Below are positions 44,669 through 55,560 of a DNA stretch of 64,000 bases, piece by piece. The translations under genes and the position numbers were made by a program. The number at the start of each line of letters is the position of its first letter. The first letter of the stretch is position 1. The notes below the pieces were generated by a model. That model saw nothing but the letters and a program-made list of their open reading frames with translations, did no database searches and was not told the origin of the DNA. Source of the DNA: Siphonodentalium dalli (Eukaryota; Mollusca; Scaphopoda; Gadilida; Siphonodentaliidae); NCBI GenBank assembly GCA_032622095.1, contig CP136068.1, forward strand, positions 136,281,989 to 136,345,988, read 5' to 3'.

Positions 44669-46681
44669 AGCCCCTGTCACACTCAGGCCGGCGCTCTTAT
44701 TGCGCTGCAAAAGTATCAAAGCGCCCACCTAAACGCACTAAGGTCTCCAAGAACCGATTGGTGACGCAGCGGACACTGGCTACAACGGGCGAGGATCTCC
44801 ATGGTCGCCCATAAGTGCCAGAGCGCCGCGATTGTTTTATGCATGCACAAAACAAGCGCAGAGGCTCGGCGTTCTGACCAGGACGTAGTACTGTCGCCGT
44901 GACAGCGCAAAGCAAAGCGCCAAGCGAGCGACGTGAGCGTTATGTGGACGTAGCAAGAGCGCATATTAGCTTCTCGTGGTCTCAGCAAGAAATTAATCTT
45001 GTCTTTTGCGACTACAGTAAGCTTAATCAAATTCTCACTACGTGCTCAAGATCATATATTATAAACCCAAGAATGTAATTGCAGAATATAAAATATATTG
45101 GTTTTGCGAATGACCAACTCAGAATTCCGTTAAATAACAATAACAACCAGTCCCTAATTAATGAACCGGTGGCCGACTCGACCGTCTCCGACCACAACCC
45201 CCAGTGGGTTGCAGAAATTTCTTTCATTTGTAATTGACATATAGTTTATCACAAACCAAAAATCAACATTAATCAACGTTGATTAACACAATAAACGAAA
45301 TTGAATTTCCCCAACTACATGCACCTTTTACGGGACTCGGCCTCCAGCTCGCAGTTTGACTTTTAATCATCCCAAAAATTCCTATTCTATAAATAAAACT
45401 AATAAAACACCCATTGATAATGTCAGCCCGCACGCGAAACGAGAAACTCCCCACTAGTTATACATGCGGCGCGTGTGACAAGCCATGCTCCTATCCCGCT
45501 TATCACGTTTGCATCGCCCTCTTGGTTACACACAACTAATTATTTTCCATAGGCGACAGTGTTAACTAAAAGTCCCGCCGGCCATGGGTTAAGTCTATTT
45601 GAACTTCAATGGTCAATTTTCCCTTAGAACGTCATCCGCTGCACCAGTCCGTGACAACAAACGCGCCCTTTTCGTTATTGTTTTCAAACAATAATCTTGC
45701 ATTTCCACAACTACCCCATTTACTGCACAAAAATCAGCAGCATAAAAATAGCCAGACCCCTTCCGTAACTTCTGAATACCACCAGACTCTTCCTGGACAT
45801 CTAAACATACACGATCGCCATATTTACGTAGGCTAGGATTTTCTGTTCCCGATTAGGGATATTTCTCTCAATGATAATCAACCAATCAGCAGCCAGATTG
45901 TTTTGTTATGCTGACTCGAGTTTCCCTACACAAATTCAAGAAGCGTGACTCTATATAATTAGTTGCTTGTAACCTCTTTGTACGACCCATTGCGTTCAGG
46001 ACTGCTTTGTCAAGTCTCACGCTTTCACTGCGTTTCCTCCACGCCGTAAACGCTCTTAATGCGTTCAAGTCGTTGTCATTGCGTTGTTAGTACGCTTTGC
46101 GATGTCATGGCGACGGTACTACGTCTGGTCAGAACGCCGAACCTCTGCGCTTGTTTTGTGCATGCACAAAACAAGCGCGGTGCTCTGGCGCTCTGGGGCG
46201 ATCACGGAGACCCTCTCCCGTCCTAGCCAGTGTCCACTGCGTCACCAATACGTTCTTGGGTACCTTACCGCGCTTTGCTTGGCGCTTTGATTATTTTTCA
46301 GCGCAATGCAAGCGCCGGCCTGATCGCAGCGGAGTGTGACAGTAGTTTAATCGGACAGCTAATCTATTGCGGAGTGTTGGGTATTTTCACCACAACCTAA
46401 AAACTGACTATGACTGGAGAACGCAGGAGGCGCTATCTGTACTCTCCGCGCCCGCGCAGAGAACGTTTTGCGAACTTATTGAGAACGTACTTGCATCACA
46501 ATGACAGCGACTTGAACGCACTAAGAGCGTGAGACTTGACAAAGTAGGAACGCAATAGGAGCATACTTTGTTTTAAAAGTTTGACAATTTTCGACAGTTT
46601 TCGGCGCTCCTCCTGCGTGTTACTCATATGTTGGTACTTTTGCAGCGTAGTGAGAGCGCCGGTCTGAGTGTGACAGGGGTT
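44669..46681. mobile_element. Large inverted-repeat DNA element, possibly PIF/Harbinger-like, composite
   Basis: The left end is TAA-AGCCCCTGTCACACTCAG and the right end is GAGTGTGACAGGGGTT-TAA, a 3-bp TAA target duplication. GCG-rich arms of about 300 bp (44669-44960 and about 46000-46347) are inverted copies sharing GCATGCACAAAACAAGCGC, GTGTCCACTGCGTCACCAAT-like and AAGCGCC segments. There is an additional right end inside: GAGTGTGACAGTAGTT-TAA at 46332-46350. The outer right end is a separate segment, 46480-46681. No transposase ORF was found. A TWA duplication suggests Harbinger, but the ends are not diagnostic to me. Confidence 0.7.
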
Positions 46682-48806
46682 TAACACTCGCAGAGATCAT
46701 ATTCCACTAATGCAAAACCTTGGAACTTTTTGTAGTATTGACAGGGAACCTTATAAAGTCGAACACATAATGCGAGGAATATATTTCTTAGATATTATCA
46801 CTTCCCTAATAATGCACTTCATGTCCAAATTCAAAACTGCATGTTTTCCCGTGGTATTTGTGAGCCGATATCACAATAAACAATGCATTAATTAACCAGG
46901 AGAAATTCCATAACTGTAAGCGACGCAAAGCAAAATCGCTCACAAATTCACTTAAATCGTGAAAGTTCGAATTGGGACCTTCACTCACCAACAGTGAGGT
47001 ACATTATTAAGGAAAACATAATAACTAAGAAATATATTCCCCGCGTTATTGTTTCGACTTTTTAAGGTTCCTGTCAAAACTTCAAAAAAGTTCCAAAATT
47101 TTGTACTGGTGGAATATGATCTCTACGGTAATTATCCATAGTAGAGATTCATGGCATGATCTAGAGCTATGTCAGCTGGCGGAATGTGGAATTCTACTAA
47201 CATCGCCGAAAATCTGAAGCAAATCGACCGTACCACTCCATAGAAAACATCGTCTGAAATACGTTCAATTGTAAATATTTACTTCTTGATTCGGGACGCA
47301 ACTATTGGCAATAAACAAACTAAAACGATTTCGCCACCGAGAGTCACTGCATTTAATTGATACACAAGAATGACGGCGTGTGTTGTCAATTTGGATATAA
47401 TATTTCTAAAAATAACTACCTTGGGCAAAATTATTCTCCTTTACTATTTTATAATCCCACCGGAGTGTTTCACTTCAAAGGGTACCGTGCATAGACAGAC
47501 TCGTTAAATTTAATCGAATGAGCTTAAAATATGGCGATTTGATCGAAGTTTTCAAAAAAATCAAATGATATTACAGTTAAGATCAGAATACGTTTTCTCA
47601 AAGAGGCTTAACTGCACAAATACGTGGACATTCGTTAAAGTTCCAGAAATAAAATGTAACTAAAAGTATACAAAAACCTCTTCTTCGCAAAACGCGTTGT
47701 TAACGATTGGAACTTTCCGACTTCATAAAATATGCAGATCGAAGATTTTAATTAGTTCAAAACCTACTTGGACTCGATCTTCGATGACAAGAAATGTCAA
47801 GTCGGTGGATCAGAACTGTGATTATTTGACGAATTTTTGTTTTCATTATGGTATGTCATCTACTGTTTGTAATTGTTGCCGACACAAATGTCACGAGACT
47901 CTTTAATGCGGCTATACAGCCTTCGTCGGGTACATGAATGAACAATCATTTGAAAATACACATTGATATACAGACAAACTTGTTTATCGCGTAACTATGA
48001 CGTTAACGAACGTTACCTGACAAAATTTGGCGCCAAATGAAAAATGGCGGGACAACTTACAGGTGAAAGACGCGCCAAACATATAAGCTACATGTGTAGC
48101 GTTGTGAAGAAAAGTCAATGCTTGAGTATATGGGAACTCATGTAGCTTAGAAGCAGTCCATACAATGTATAAGGATATTTTAGATAATGAGAGTTGGACC
48201 AAGGAGAAATTGTAAATTACGACCAACTCGCCATGAAACCACGGTCCTTATTAATGCCACGATAAAAACTTCCAAACAGTTCTATATGTTGTAATTCGGC
48301 CACACGTCTCTCTTCCGTGTCCGAAAGTCCACCTCTTAATACTTTGATGCGGATGGATTTCAGACAATCCAAACAGGTTTGTTCTTGACTTCTTGGGGTT
48401 AGATATATCAATTTAGAGAGCTGTTAGTGATTAAAAATCGATTTTCATTATTTCATTGGATACGAGAGTGACATGATGGATTTTAATGGTATCTGATGGA
48501 ATTAAGTACTAGTTACCTCAAAACAGTACAAATGCCATTTTTGGCCAACTTAATATATTTAGAGAGCGTTTATGGATAGAAAATACATGAATTATACGAA
48601 TTTGGAATTATATGATGCTATCATGTGGCTATATTGTCAGGCGTGGCGAAAAGTTTTATCGCAGTTTTCTTTTCCGTGATCATGCCAGGAGGCTTATTTA
48701 GCTGATTTAGAGAGCATTCATCGATTAGGAAAATAGAACTTCAAACTTTGTTATTATACGATGTCACAGGATAACAGAAAGAGTTACACAATAAGTCATA
48801 ATCAGT
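46682..48806. other. Intergenic with dispersed repeat; no gene seen
   Basis: Contains copy B of the dispersed repeat (46830-47137) and a segment, 47400-47480, resembling 36500-36580. The minus ORF 48217-48411 and plus ORF 47697-47906 are not recognised. Confidence 0.45.
46830..47137 (+). repeat. Dispersed repeat, copy B (first half inverted)
   Basis: 46965-47137 matches 34285-34440 in the same direction. 46870-46960 matches 34160-34275 reverse-complemented (GCGATTTTGCTTTGCGT, GGAATTTCTCCTGG read on the minus strand). Confidence 0.75.
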
Positions 48807-49805
48807 CTATTTACCCGAGGCATTGTTATCATCGATATTTGGACAGAGCAATGCACGGAAGTGAGTTGCGCAGACAAAGTCAGTGATATACTTGAGAACA
48901 TTGACCTTTACAGCCATATATACTTAACAAGTTCCAAGACACTCTTTGTAGCAGGAAGTTCTGTTGACCGTGTCGCCGACGCGGAATTGTCACCATCTTT
49001 AGACTCCCAGCCGTGATCCAAATATGATGGAAGTTCAAAATGAGGTTTCTCATATGCTCTCCAAACCATGCCGATGAAATTCGCTCGATAGAAATGGAGT
49101 TGAAGGATTCCTGGTGACAACTTCTCTCCTTCAAGATTTTTGAACCTGAAAAGTTTCCATCTGAGGTCTTTGACAGATTTCTGTTTTGTCTTTGGTTCAT
49201 ATACACGACAAACAAAACTCTATAAACTGGCAGATCGTGTTCCATCCTCAACTTCTGAAGAAGTACCGATATTATTAAGTCCCTCAATAATGTCAGAATC
49301 ATCAGAATTCATCCACATTCTCTTCGTTATTCTACAAAACTTGCCTCCCCAGTCAGCACCAGAGATCGTGTGAAGACCAAGCAAACACTTACATATATAC
49401 GTGAACCCCTATGGCTTGTTCGCTGATCTTGAGTTCGACGCTCTTGGGTTCGCTGATCTCATTGTCCTTTGAGAGAAACGTGCTTAAAGCTATGGAGCCA
49501 AATTAGTCTTTCAGTTCTGTGTGTGTCATAGCTGCACACTTCGATTCGATAGTCCCCATATCTACATTGTGTATCTGAGATAATGCTCTGAAGTACATGT
49601 GTTGTTCCCAGAAAGCAAGTATCATAGTGATATGGAACTCAATGCCGCGTTTATAAGAGTTCCCTGCAAAAACATGTCGCAGAACAACGGGTGAAAATAT
49701 GTTCTCTACACGTAGCGAATCCAAGCCACAACCTTCAACATACTTTCCCAATGCATGCAACAGCGCAAAAATGGCATGCAGCTCTCCCATACGAAGCACT
49801 CATTT
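48807..49805 (-). pseudogene. Zinc-finger/CXC family gene remnant: middle region and carboxy end
   Basis: On the minus strand, 49799-49503 reads M-G-E-L-H-A-I-F-A-L-L-H-A-L-G-K-Y-V-E-G-C-G-L, then H-V-F-A-G-N-S-Y-K-R-G-I-E, a conserved middle segment of the family. 49219-48908 reads V-C-R-V-Y, then L-R-W-K-L-F, H-F-Y-R-A-N-F-I-G-M-V-W, and G-W-E-S-K-D-G, L-P-A-T-K-S-V-L-E-L-V-K, the conserved segment before the CXC tail. The tail (C-K-G-Q-C, then C ... L-L-C-P-N-I-D) survives only in shifted frames, to a stop at 48809-48807. At least two frameshifts make it a pseudogene. The bases between 49503 and 49219 may be intron or decayed coding sequence. Confidence 0.65.
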
Positions 49806-51834
49806 GCCCATGTTATCACTTGATGAACGTATCTTAACTGCTCGTTAGTACAGGTTCAAATCCAAATGGTGACTGAACGTCTTTCTGGACCAACAACAAC
49901 AGCTGATATATATGCATAGCCAAGCACAATGCAGTATACAACGATGCAAGGTGGATGGATCAATGGAGAGTATGATAAATGGGTGAATGTATTCTTACCA
50001 ATTTTGTTTTCAGGGATACGTTTCCTGCAGAATAAAATAGAAAAAAACAACACGCATGTAACGATCGCGTACTCCTTTAGCATGTAACGATTGGATAACG
50101 AATCGGCTTTCCGTAAATTCCGTAGTTTTTATTTTCATCAGCATTCTGTTTCACAGTTTTACCAAATATTTTTTTGAACTCGTGGGCTGGTATTTTATCA
50201 GACAACTGATATTTTATAGGATTATATTAGCTATGGATTTTCAATTTTCAATTGATCATGCCCATAGGCTGTGAAATTCACATGGATCGACGTGGTTATA
50301 AATATTGCAGAAGAAATCATCACCGACCTGTCATTGCATTTTTGGCGGGGCAATTTCGTCTTTGACTTCACATGGTGAGATTGTGTACACGGTGGATGTT
50401 TATATTTTATATTGGGGACAACTCACCACCATAAGATAGTGACTACTCAAAAATATTGTTTGATGAGTTAAATCAATCATTTAATTGTGTTTATCACTCG
50501 GTAAAACCTGGTAGGTGACCAACGATTTTGTATTGAACAAAATAAGACCATAAAATCAATTTTGGCATACAAATCGAACGACTGGCAATTTACATACACG
50601 TGGGCACTCACTACTACCTATATACATCCATGTGCTCGTAGAATGTTATAGAAAACTGCCCTGGCCTATTTTCTCGTGGACAATCACGGAAACACACTTT
50701 TTCCGATATATCTTCAAAATAAATAGAAACTCATATCATCGGTGTCACTTTAAGAAAACTATCGAGTCAGGTGCCCATGTAACGCTATCGATGCATACAC
50801 GTATTATATACAATTTGAATGAAACTGAGTTTGAAAGACACATATAGTTCTAGTATTGATGTTGTCATTTATCGGGAAATTATTTTGAAACTTTAAAGTT
50901 TTGTTAGTAAATATTTGTGTAGGAATGCTTCTATAATCATGATACGGACATAGGTCGGATAAGATTAGGAAAACTGAGTAAAGTAGTCATTTGAAGCAGT
51001 TTGGAAGGGTGGGTCCCTATCCCAGAATCGGAAAAAAAAAAAAATAGGGGGTGGTGGGTAGGTACCAATGAGGCCGGAAATTATTTTTTTGCGCCTAGTG
51101 TCCCAATTATTTTTCCTGACACCCCCCCTGCTCAGGCCATAACTTAAGGTACGATCTTGCGTGTACAAGACGCAAATCAAATTATTTGGCGGAAAGTGTC
51201 TTCATTTATATCAGGTTGAATAAATGATTTTTTAATGGAACTATTTAAATCTGAGCCTTTCCATGTCAATCTGCATTGATAGATCCTTGATGAAACATTT
51301 AGCAAGCTGACCTTTTTATTACCCATTGGTGGCATCCCTCATTATTAACTGATGGTGAACTCAAACCCCCATACCAATAGTTAAGTTCATACCTAGTACA
51401 CAATAGAACCATTCTTAATACCTTTTGTCCCATTATTTTGAAGAAAAATGACTCTAGGAAATAGTGTGTAAGCTGGGCTGCTGAACCACCCACCCACCCA
51501 CGCCTATTGTCCGGCTTGACCTTAAATTAAATTTATTAAGATTAACCTGTTAACCTGAACAGAACACATCGCCGACTCAATTTGATTAGTTCTGTATATT
51601 ATCGATATTAGGTCTTTGTTATTATCGGGAGTTTATTGAAATTGGCTTAAAATCTTCCCTTAAACTGGATCCTGCATTTCATGCCATTTTATAACCGGAT
51701 TCCAGATTTCAGGGGGTGATATCATTCTATAACACGACATCTTCTCCTTGCAACCACAAATAATAAAAGGGTAAATGAGTGACAGTGATATCCCATGCAG
51801 TATATTCTAGATAAATTAGTTGATTTAAACATAT
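49806..51834. other. Intergenic, no gene seen
   Basis: Includes the dispersed repeat at 50425-50620. A splice-like mini-exon (TTATTCTGCAG ... GTAAGA) on the minus strand at about 50036-50009 is too short to judge. Confidence 0.4.
50425..50620 (+). repeat. Dispersed repeat, contiguous copy
   Basis: The first part (ATATTGTTTGATGAGTTAAA, TTTATCACTCGGTAAAACCT) matches 56255-56387. The second part (AAAATCAATTTTGGCA, CGACTGGCAATTTAC) matches 57376-57452. Confidence 0.8.
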
Positions 51835-52056
51835 TTTATTGTATATCAATTATATACATGGGGATTGGGACACAAGTTTTGTCAACTTATTGACGTCCCT
51901 CTCCCGCGCACAAAAGGTATAACATAACATTTAAACAAGATGATGATTATTTGTGATTATTTAAGCAGGGAAACAGATGTGAATATTTGTACAGAGTGTG
52001 CTATGAGTGGAGTTTTATTGTGTCCGGTTTTACCCTCACGTTGTCATAAGTTGTGT

Positions 52057-52839
52057 CTAAAAAGGCCGGCCATTTAAAGTTTTAATTGTTTTCAATGAAA
52101 GGTTGACATAACAGAGAAAAATATATGATCGCAGATACAGAAAACCTTTAGTTGCAGTAATGTAGGACTGTGTAATATGAAATAGCAATATATTTTTTCT
52201 GTGGTCATTTTCAGAGATTCCACAGATAAGATGCATAATATTTTCTATATGAAAGTTATTTGTTTCAAGTTTGTGATAAAATATTCTTCTCTGGTTGGTG
52301 AACAATGGACAGTGGGAGAAGAAATGACTAGCATCCTCCTTCGGAAAACCACATTGACATTTAGGACTATCAGCTATGTGATTATTTTGCATGTCACTCT
52401 TTAAGTCGCTACAATAGTTTCGGAGTTTACAATGGTTCACACTAACATTCCGATGACCTGTTCTATAAAGTGGATAGGGTTTTGGAGCAGGGACGATTAT
52501 GTTTAGGTGAGTTTTTAAATCGGATATATTTTCAGAATCTATGACAAACGAAGGGAGCTTAATCCACTCATGGGTTGTGTTTAGGAAGAATAATTTCCTA
52601 TAATGTGCGGTTGTCCAGTGGTACGAGTAGAAAAAACGCGGTTGTCTAAGGTTGTAACGGTTGTTTGATACATGTGCTGCCCGGGGTGGTAGAAGTAGGG
52701 TGAGGTATTCTGGAGTTTCTTCATTAATCATTTTAAAAAGTGTTGGTAGGTGGTGTTTCTCCCTGCGCTCCCTAAGGTTGGACCACCCCACTTCGAGTAA
52801 AACATTTGTATTGGAGACAGAGCGGGTTAACACGGTCAC
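52057..52839 (-). pseudogene. LINE ORF, C-terminal region
   Basis: The longest open frame in the window (260 codons). It begins within the thumb-connected region (L-L-E-V-G-W-S-N-L-R-E-R-R). It ends with a cysteine/histidine cluster C-Q-C-G-F-P-K-E-D-A-S-H-F-F-S-H-C, the nucleic-acid-binding motif common at LINE C-termini. It is the downstream continuation of 53213-52839 after a frameshift. Confidence 0.8.
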
Positions 52840-53213
52840 TATTCTGCGGCGTCCACGTGTATACGTTCAAGTTTGTCCATCCAGTATTGTGGTGCACAGT
52901 CCCAAACTACATCTGCATAATCCATTATTGGCAGAACGTAAGTTTTGTAAATTTTTTCTAACGTGTTTGCACTTAAGCTGCATTTGAATCTTCTTAGTTG
53001 TGAGATGCGGGACGAAACTCTCTTAATTATATTATTAATGCGATCGTTCCAGTCTAATTTTGATTGAATTTCAACACCAAGGTGTGTATGTGACGTTTCG
53101 AAAGAGATGTTTTGGTCTTGGAATACAAGTGTGGGGTTCGTTTGCCCGATAACGAGAAAGATATTGCTTTGGTTTTCGATGGATTGAAATTTACCAGCCA
53201 TTTGTGCGCCCAA
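52839..53213 (-). pseudogene. LINE ORF, RT thumb/post-RT region
   Basis: Carries H-T-H-L-G-V-E-I, a helix R-V-S-S-R-I-S-Q-L-R-R and Y-V-L-P-I-M-D-Y-A-D-V-V-W-D, the usual segment after the R-T active site in CR1/L2-type elements. It is separated from the RT frame by an in-frame TAA at about 53216 and a frameshift shortly after. Confidence 0.8.
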
Positions 53214-53215
53214 TT

Positions 53216-53899
53216 TTATATTGATTCTAGGTCTTGATTTAGATCGAATTCAAGAATGGTCAGGTCGTAATGAGATGCGATAATGCATGTGTCGTCGGCG
53301 TACATTCTAGTTGTTGATATGAGGTTATGCGGGAGATCATTTATGTAGGATAAGAATAGAAAAGATCCGAGTATTGACCCTTGAGGAACTCCAGCGGGGA
53401 CCAATTCGAACTCGGAGTATGCATTGTTCACCAAGACTCTTTGTTGTCTGTTAAAAAGATAGTCCTCTAACCAAATGGACAGCTGACCAGAAATTTCATA
53501 CTTGTCTAATTTATGTATCAATCCCTTATGCCAGACCCTCTCGAACGCCTTTGAGATATCACAAAAAATAGCACAGGTGTGCAAGTTGTTGTCGAGGCTC
53601 TGACATAAGTTATGATACATATCCAGAAGTTGATATGTTGTATTATGTCCTTCAGTAAAGCCGGATTGGTGTCGATATAGGAGGCAGTTCTCGTCGAAGA
53701 ATACATTAATATATTTGAGTACCGTTTTTTCGAAAACATTTCCAAGGATAGGTAGAAGTGAACTTGGGCGATAATTTAAACAGTCCGCGGGATCTCCTTT
53801 TTTAAATATTGGTATTACGTTAGCTTTCTTCCAGTTCGACGGAAATTTGCCCATATTTAGCGATTTCTTGAAGAGTAATAGAAGCGGAGTTATGTCCAT
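53216..53899 (-). pseudogene. LINE ORF, reverse transcriptase domain
   Basis: Contains the RT blocks in order: W-K-K-A-N-V-I-P-I-F-K-K-G-D, N-Y-R-P, Q-S-G-F (with F-T-E-G-H-N-T), motif A F-C-D-I-S-K-A-F-E-R-V-W-H, motif B G-V-P-Q-G-S-I-L-G, and motif C with catalytic Y-A-D-D-T. Catalytic aspartates are intact in this frame, but upstream and downstream parts lie in other frames. Confidence 0.9.
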
Positions 53900-54446
53900 C
53901 GTAGCCCTGAGCTCTATTTGTTTTGAGGTTTTCGATTACTGTAACAATATCTGCGTGTGAAATGGGAATATCAGTGAGTGTATTGCCGCACCTGAGATGA
54001 AAATCTGGCAGTTGATGTCCTGTATCTTTAATAGATGAATTTTGGATAAAGTTTGCGTTCAGAAATCTAGCTTTATCGATGTCATTGCTGGCGTATGAAA
54101 CTCCATTTGATATGACTTCGCCGTTAGCCGAATAAAGTGGTGGTATTTTGTTTGCTTTCTTTTTGTTCAAAAGGTAATTGATGATTTGCCAAAAATCTCT
54201 AGATGATGGCGAGTCATTAACTCTTTCATCGAGATGTTCTTCGAATTTTGCTTTCTCCTGTTTTTTCATGTTGTTTACTCTATTTCGTGATTTTTTGTAT
54301 TTTTTCCAGTTTAGATCGGTACTACGTTTGAGTGCAATCGATCTGAATCTATCGCGTTTCCGTAGCTCGCGACGAATTTCTGAGTTGAACCAGATTTTGT
54401 CTTTAGTTCGAATAGTGACTGTCGAGGTCGGGATGGTTTCGTGCAT
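53820..54446 (-). pseudogene. LINE ORF, region between endonuclease and reverse transcriptase
   Basis: A basic, helix-rich linker (R-R-E-L-R-K-R-D-R, N-W-K-K-Y-K-K-S-R-N-R-V-N) followed by F-W-Q-I-I-N and N-R-A-Q-G-Y-D-G, the segment that leads into RT. The RT frame starts after a shift at about 53885, and the last 20 codons here are out of frame. Confidence 0.8.
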
Positions 54447-54486
54447 AATTTCAAGGAGTTTGTCATAAAATACTGCTACAGCTGTG

Positions 54487-54960
54487 TCAACGTCCGCTGT
54501 TTATATCATTTATTAAGGAGGTAGCCCTACTGAAGTCGGCGTGTTTATAGTTCCAAATAGTTTTTTGGAAGGATGGGGTGGCAGAGTTGTCGTAAGAAAG
54601 AGCCGCATAGACACCATAGTGATCTGATACTTCGAAATCTATAATATCTGCATCACGGACACTTAGATCTCCACATACAAGAATTGGGTCAAGTAAGGCC
54701 TGAGAGTCTTCGGTAACTCTTGTTGGAGTTTTAATCACATTTCTAATGGAGTAATAATCGATAATTGTACTTAGTTTGGAATTGGGGTCCAACATATTAG
54801 AGTTAAAGTCACCAAGCATGACCATATTTGGTGTAATTTCCAGAGCTTCATGAATTGCGTTGTCGAAGAGATTCCAGTAATTTGTAGCACAAAACGCATC
54901 GGACCGGTATGATAATGCCAAGATGATATGACATCCTGCCGACTGGATGTCGAACCACAT
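54487..54960 (-). pseudogene. LINE ORF, C-terminal part of the APE-type endonuclease
   Basis: Contains M-L-G-D-F-N-S-N (the G-D-F-N block with catalytic D and N) and a final V-S-D-H-Y-G-V (the S-D-H block with catalytic D and H). These are diagnostic for the apurinic-endonuclease fold of LINEs. It follows the N-terminal part after a frameshift and a stop in the 55083 region. Confidence 0.85.
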
Positions 54961-55082
54961 TATGGACGAATCAAATTCTAGGCCTTCTCTACGGGAGTAT
55001 ACTAAGTGTTCTGCAAAATATATGCATATACCACCGCCATATTGATCACGATCTTCTCGGATGGAGGTTCTAAAGCCATCTA

Positions 55083-55541
55083 TTAGTTACTTTTCAGAGG
55101 GGTATGTGACATCAAGATAAGATATGTTTCGGTAAAAGATAGGACATCATATTCACTGATAAGATCTTTTACCTTGTCGAGTTTGTTTCTAATACTTCGA
55201 TTGTTTTGGTGGTATAATGTCAGGGTGCCCAGATCGTAGCTATTTGATTTGTTGTTTCGATTGACATTCCTTGCACCGTCGATATGTGTTGGGCCTGGGT
55301 TGGGATGGACCATACCGGACAGCACAAGTAGAATGGAAATAACCAATAAGATTAATGGAAGTCGTATGCTAACACCTCTTAGAGTGGTATGTCTCTGTTT
55401 ATGCTTGCTCTGTGACGGCCAAATTAGTTTCTTATTTATATCAAAAAGTCCCGTGGCCGTGCGATGCTGTATATATTTGCTGGGCACACAAGAGAACAAC
55501 ATCGCGCGGCCGTGGGTGATTTTGTTCCTGCATAATGACAA
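55083..55541 (-). pseudogene. LINE ORF, leader and N-terminal endonuclease
   Basis: A hydrophobic segment (L-P-L-I-L-L-V-I-S-I-L-L-V-L-S-G) precedes H-P-N-P-G-P. The endonuclease then begins: L-T-L-Y-H-Q-N-N-R-S-I-R-N-K-L, Y-D-V-L-S-F-T-E-T-Y-L, with the N and catalytic E (T-E-T). The frame is lost just after T-E-T-Y-L. A short TAA-interrupted part continues in another frame before 54960. Confidence 0.85.
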
Positions 55542-55560
55542 GAGCTGAGATATATGGGCA

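Larger units (their letters stand above)
51835..55560 (-). mobile_element. LINE (CR1/L2-like group), near full-length but frame-damaged
   Basis: Read on the minus strand: a leader and hydrophobic segment followed by H-P-N-P-G-P, endonuclease (about 55300-54490), linker, reverse transcriptase (53899-53216), thumb, and a C-terminal cysteine/histidine region ending at 52057. A 220-base tail follows with AATAAA at 51840-51835. The N-P-G-P element after a hydrophobic stretch, a single main ORF with an APE-type endonuclease and an R-T with Y-A-D-D point to the CR1/L2/Crack/Daphne group. Several frameshifts and stops show it is dead. No target duplication was identified. Confidence 0.85.
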
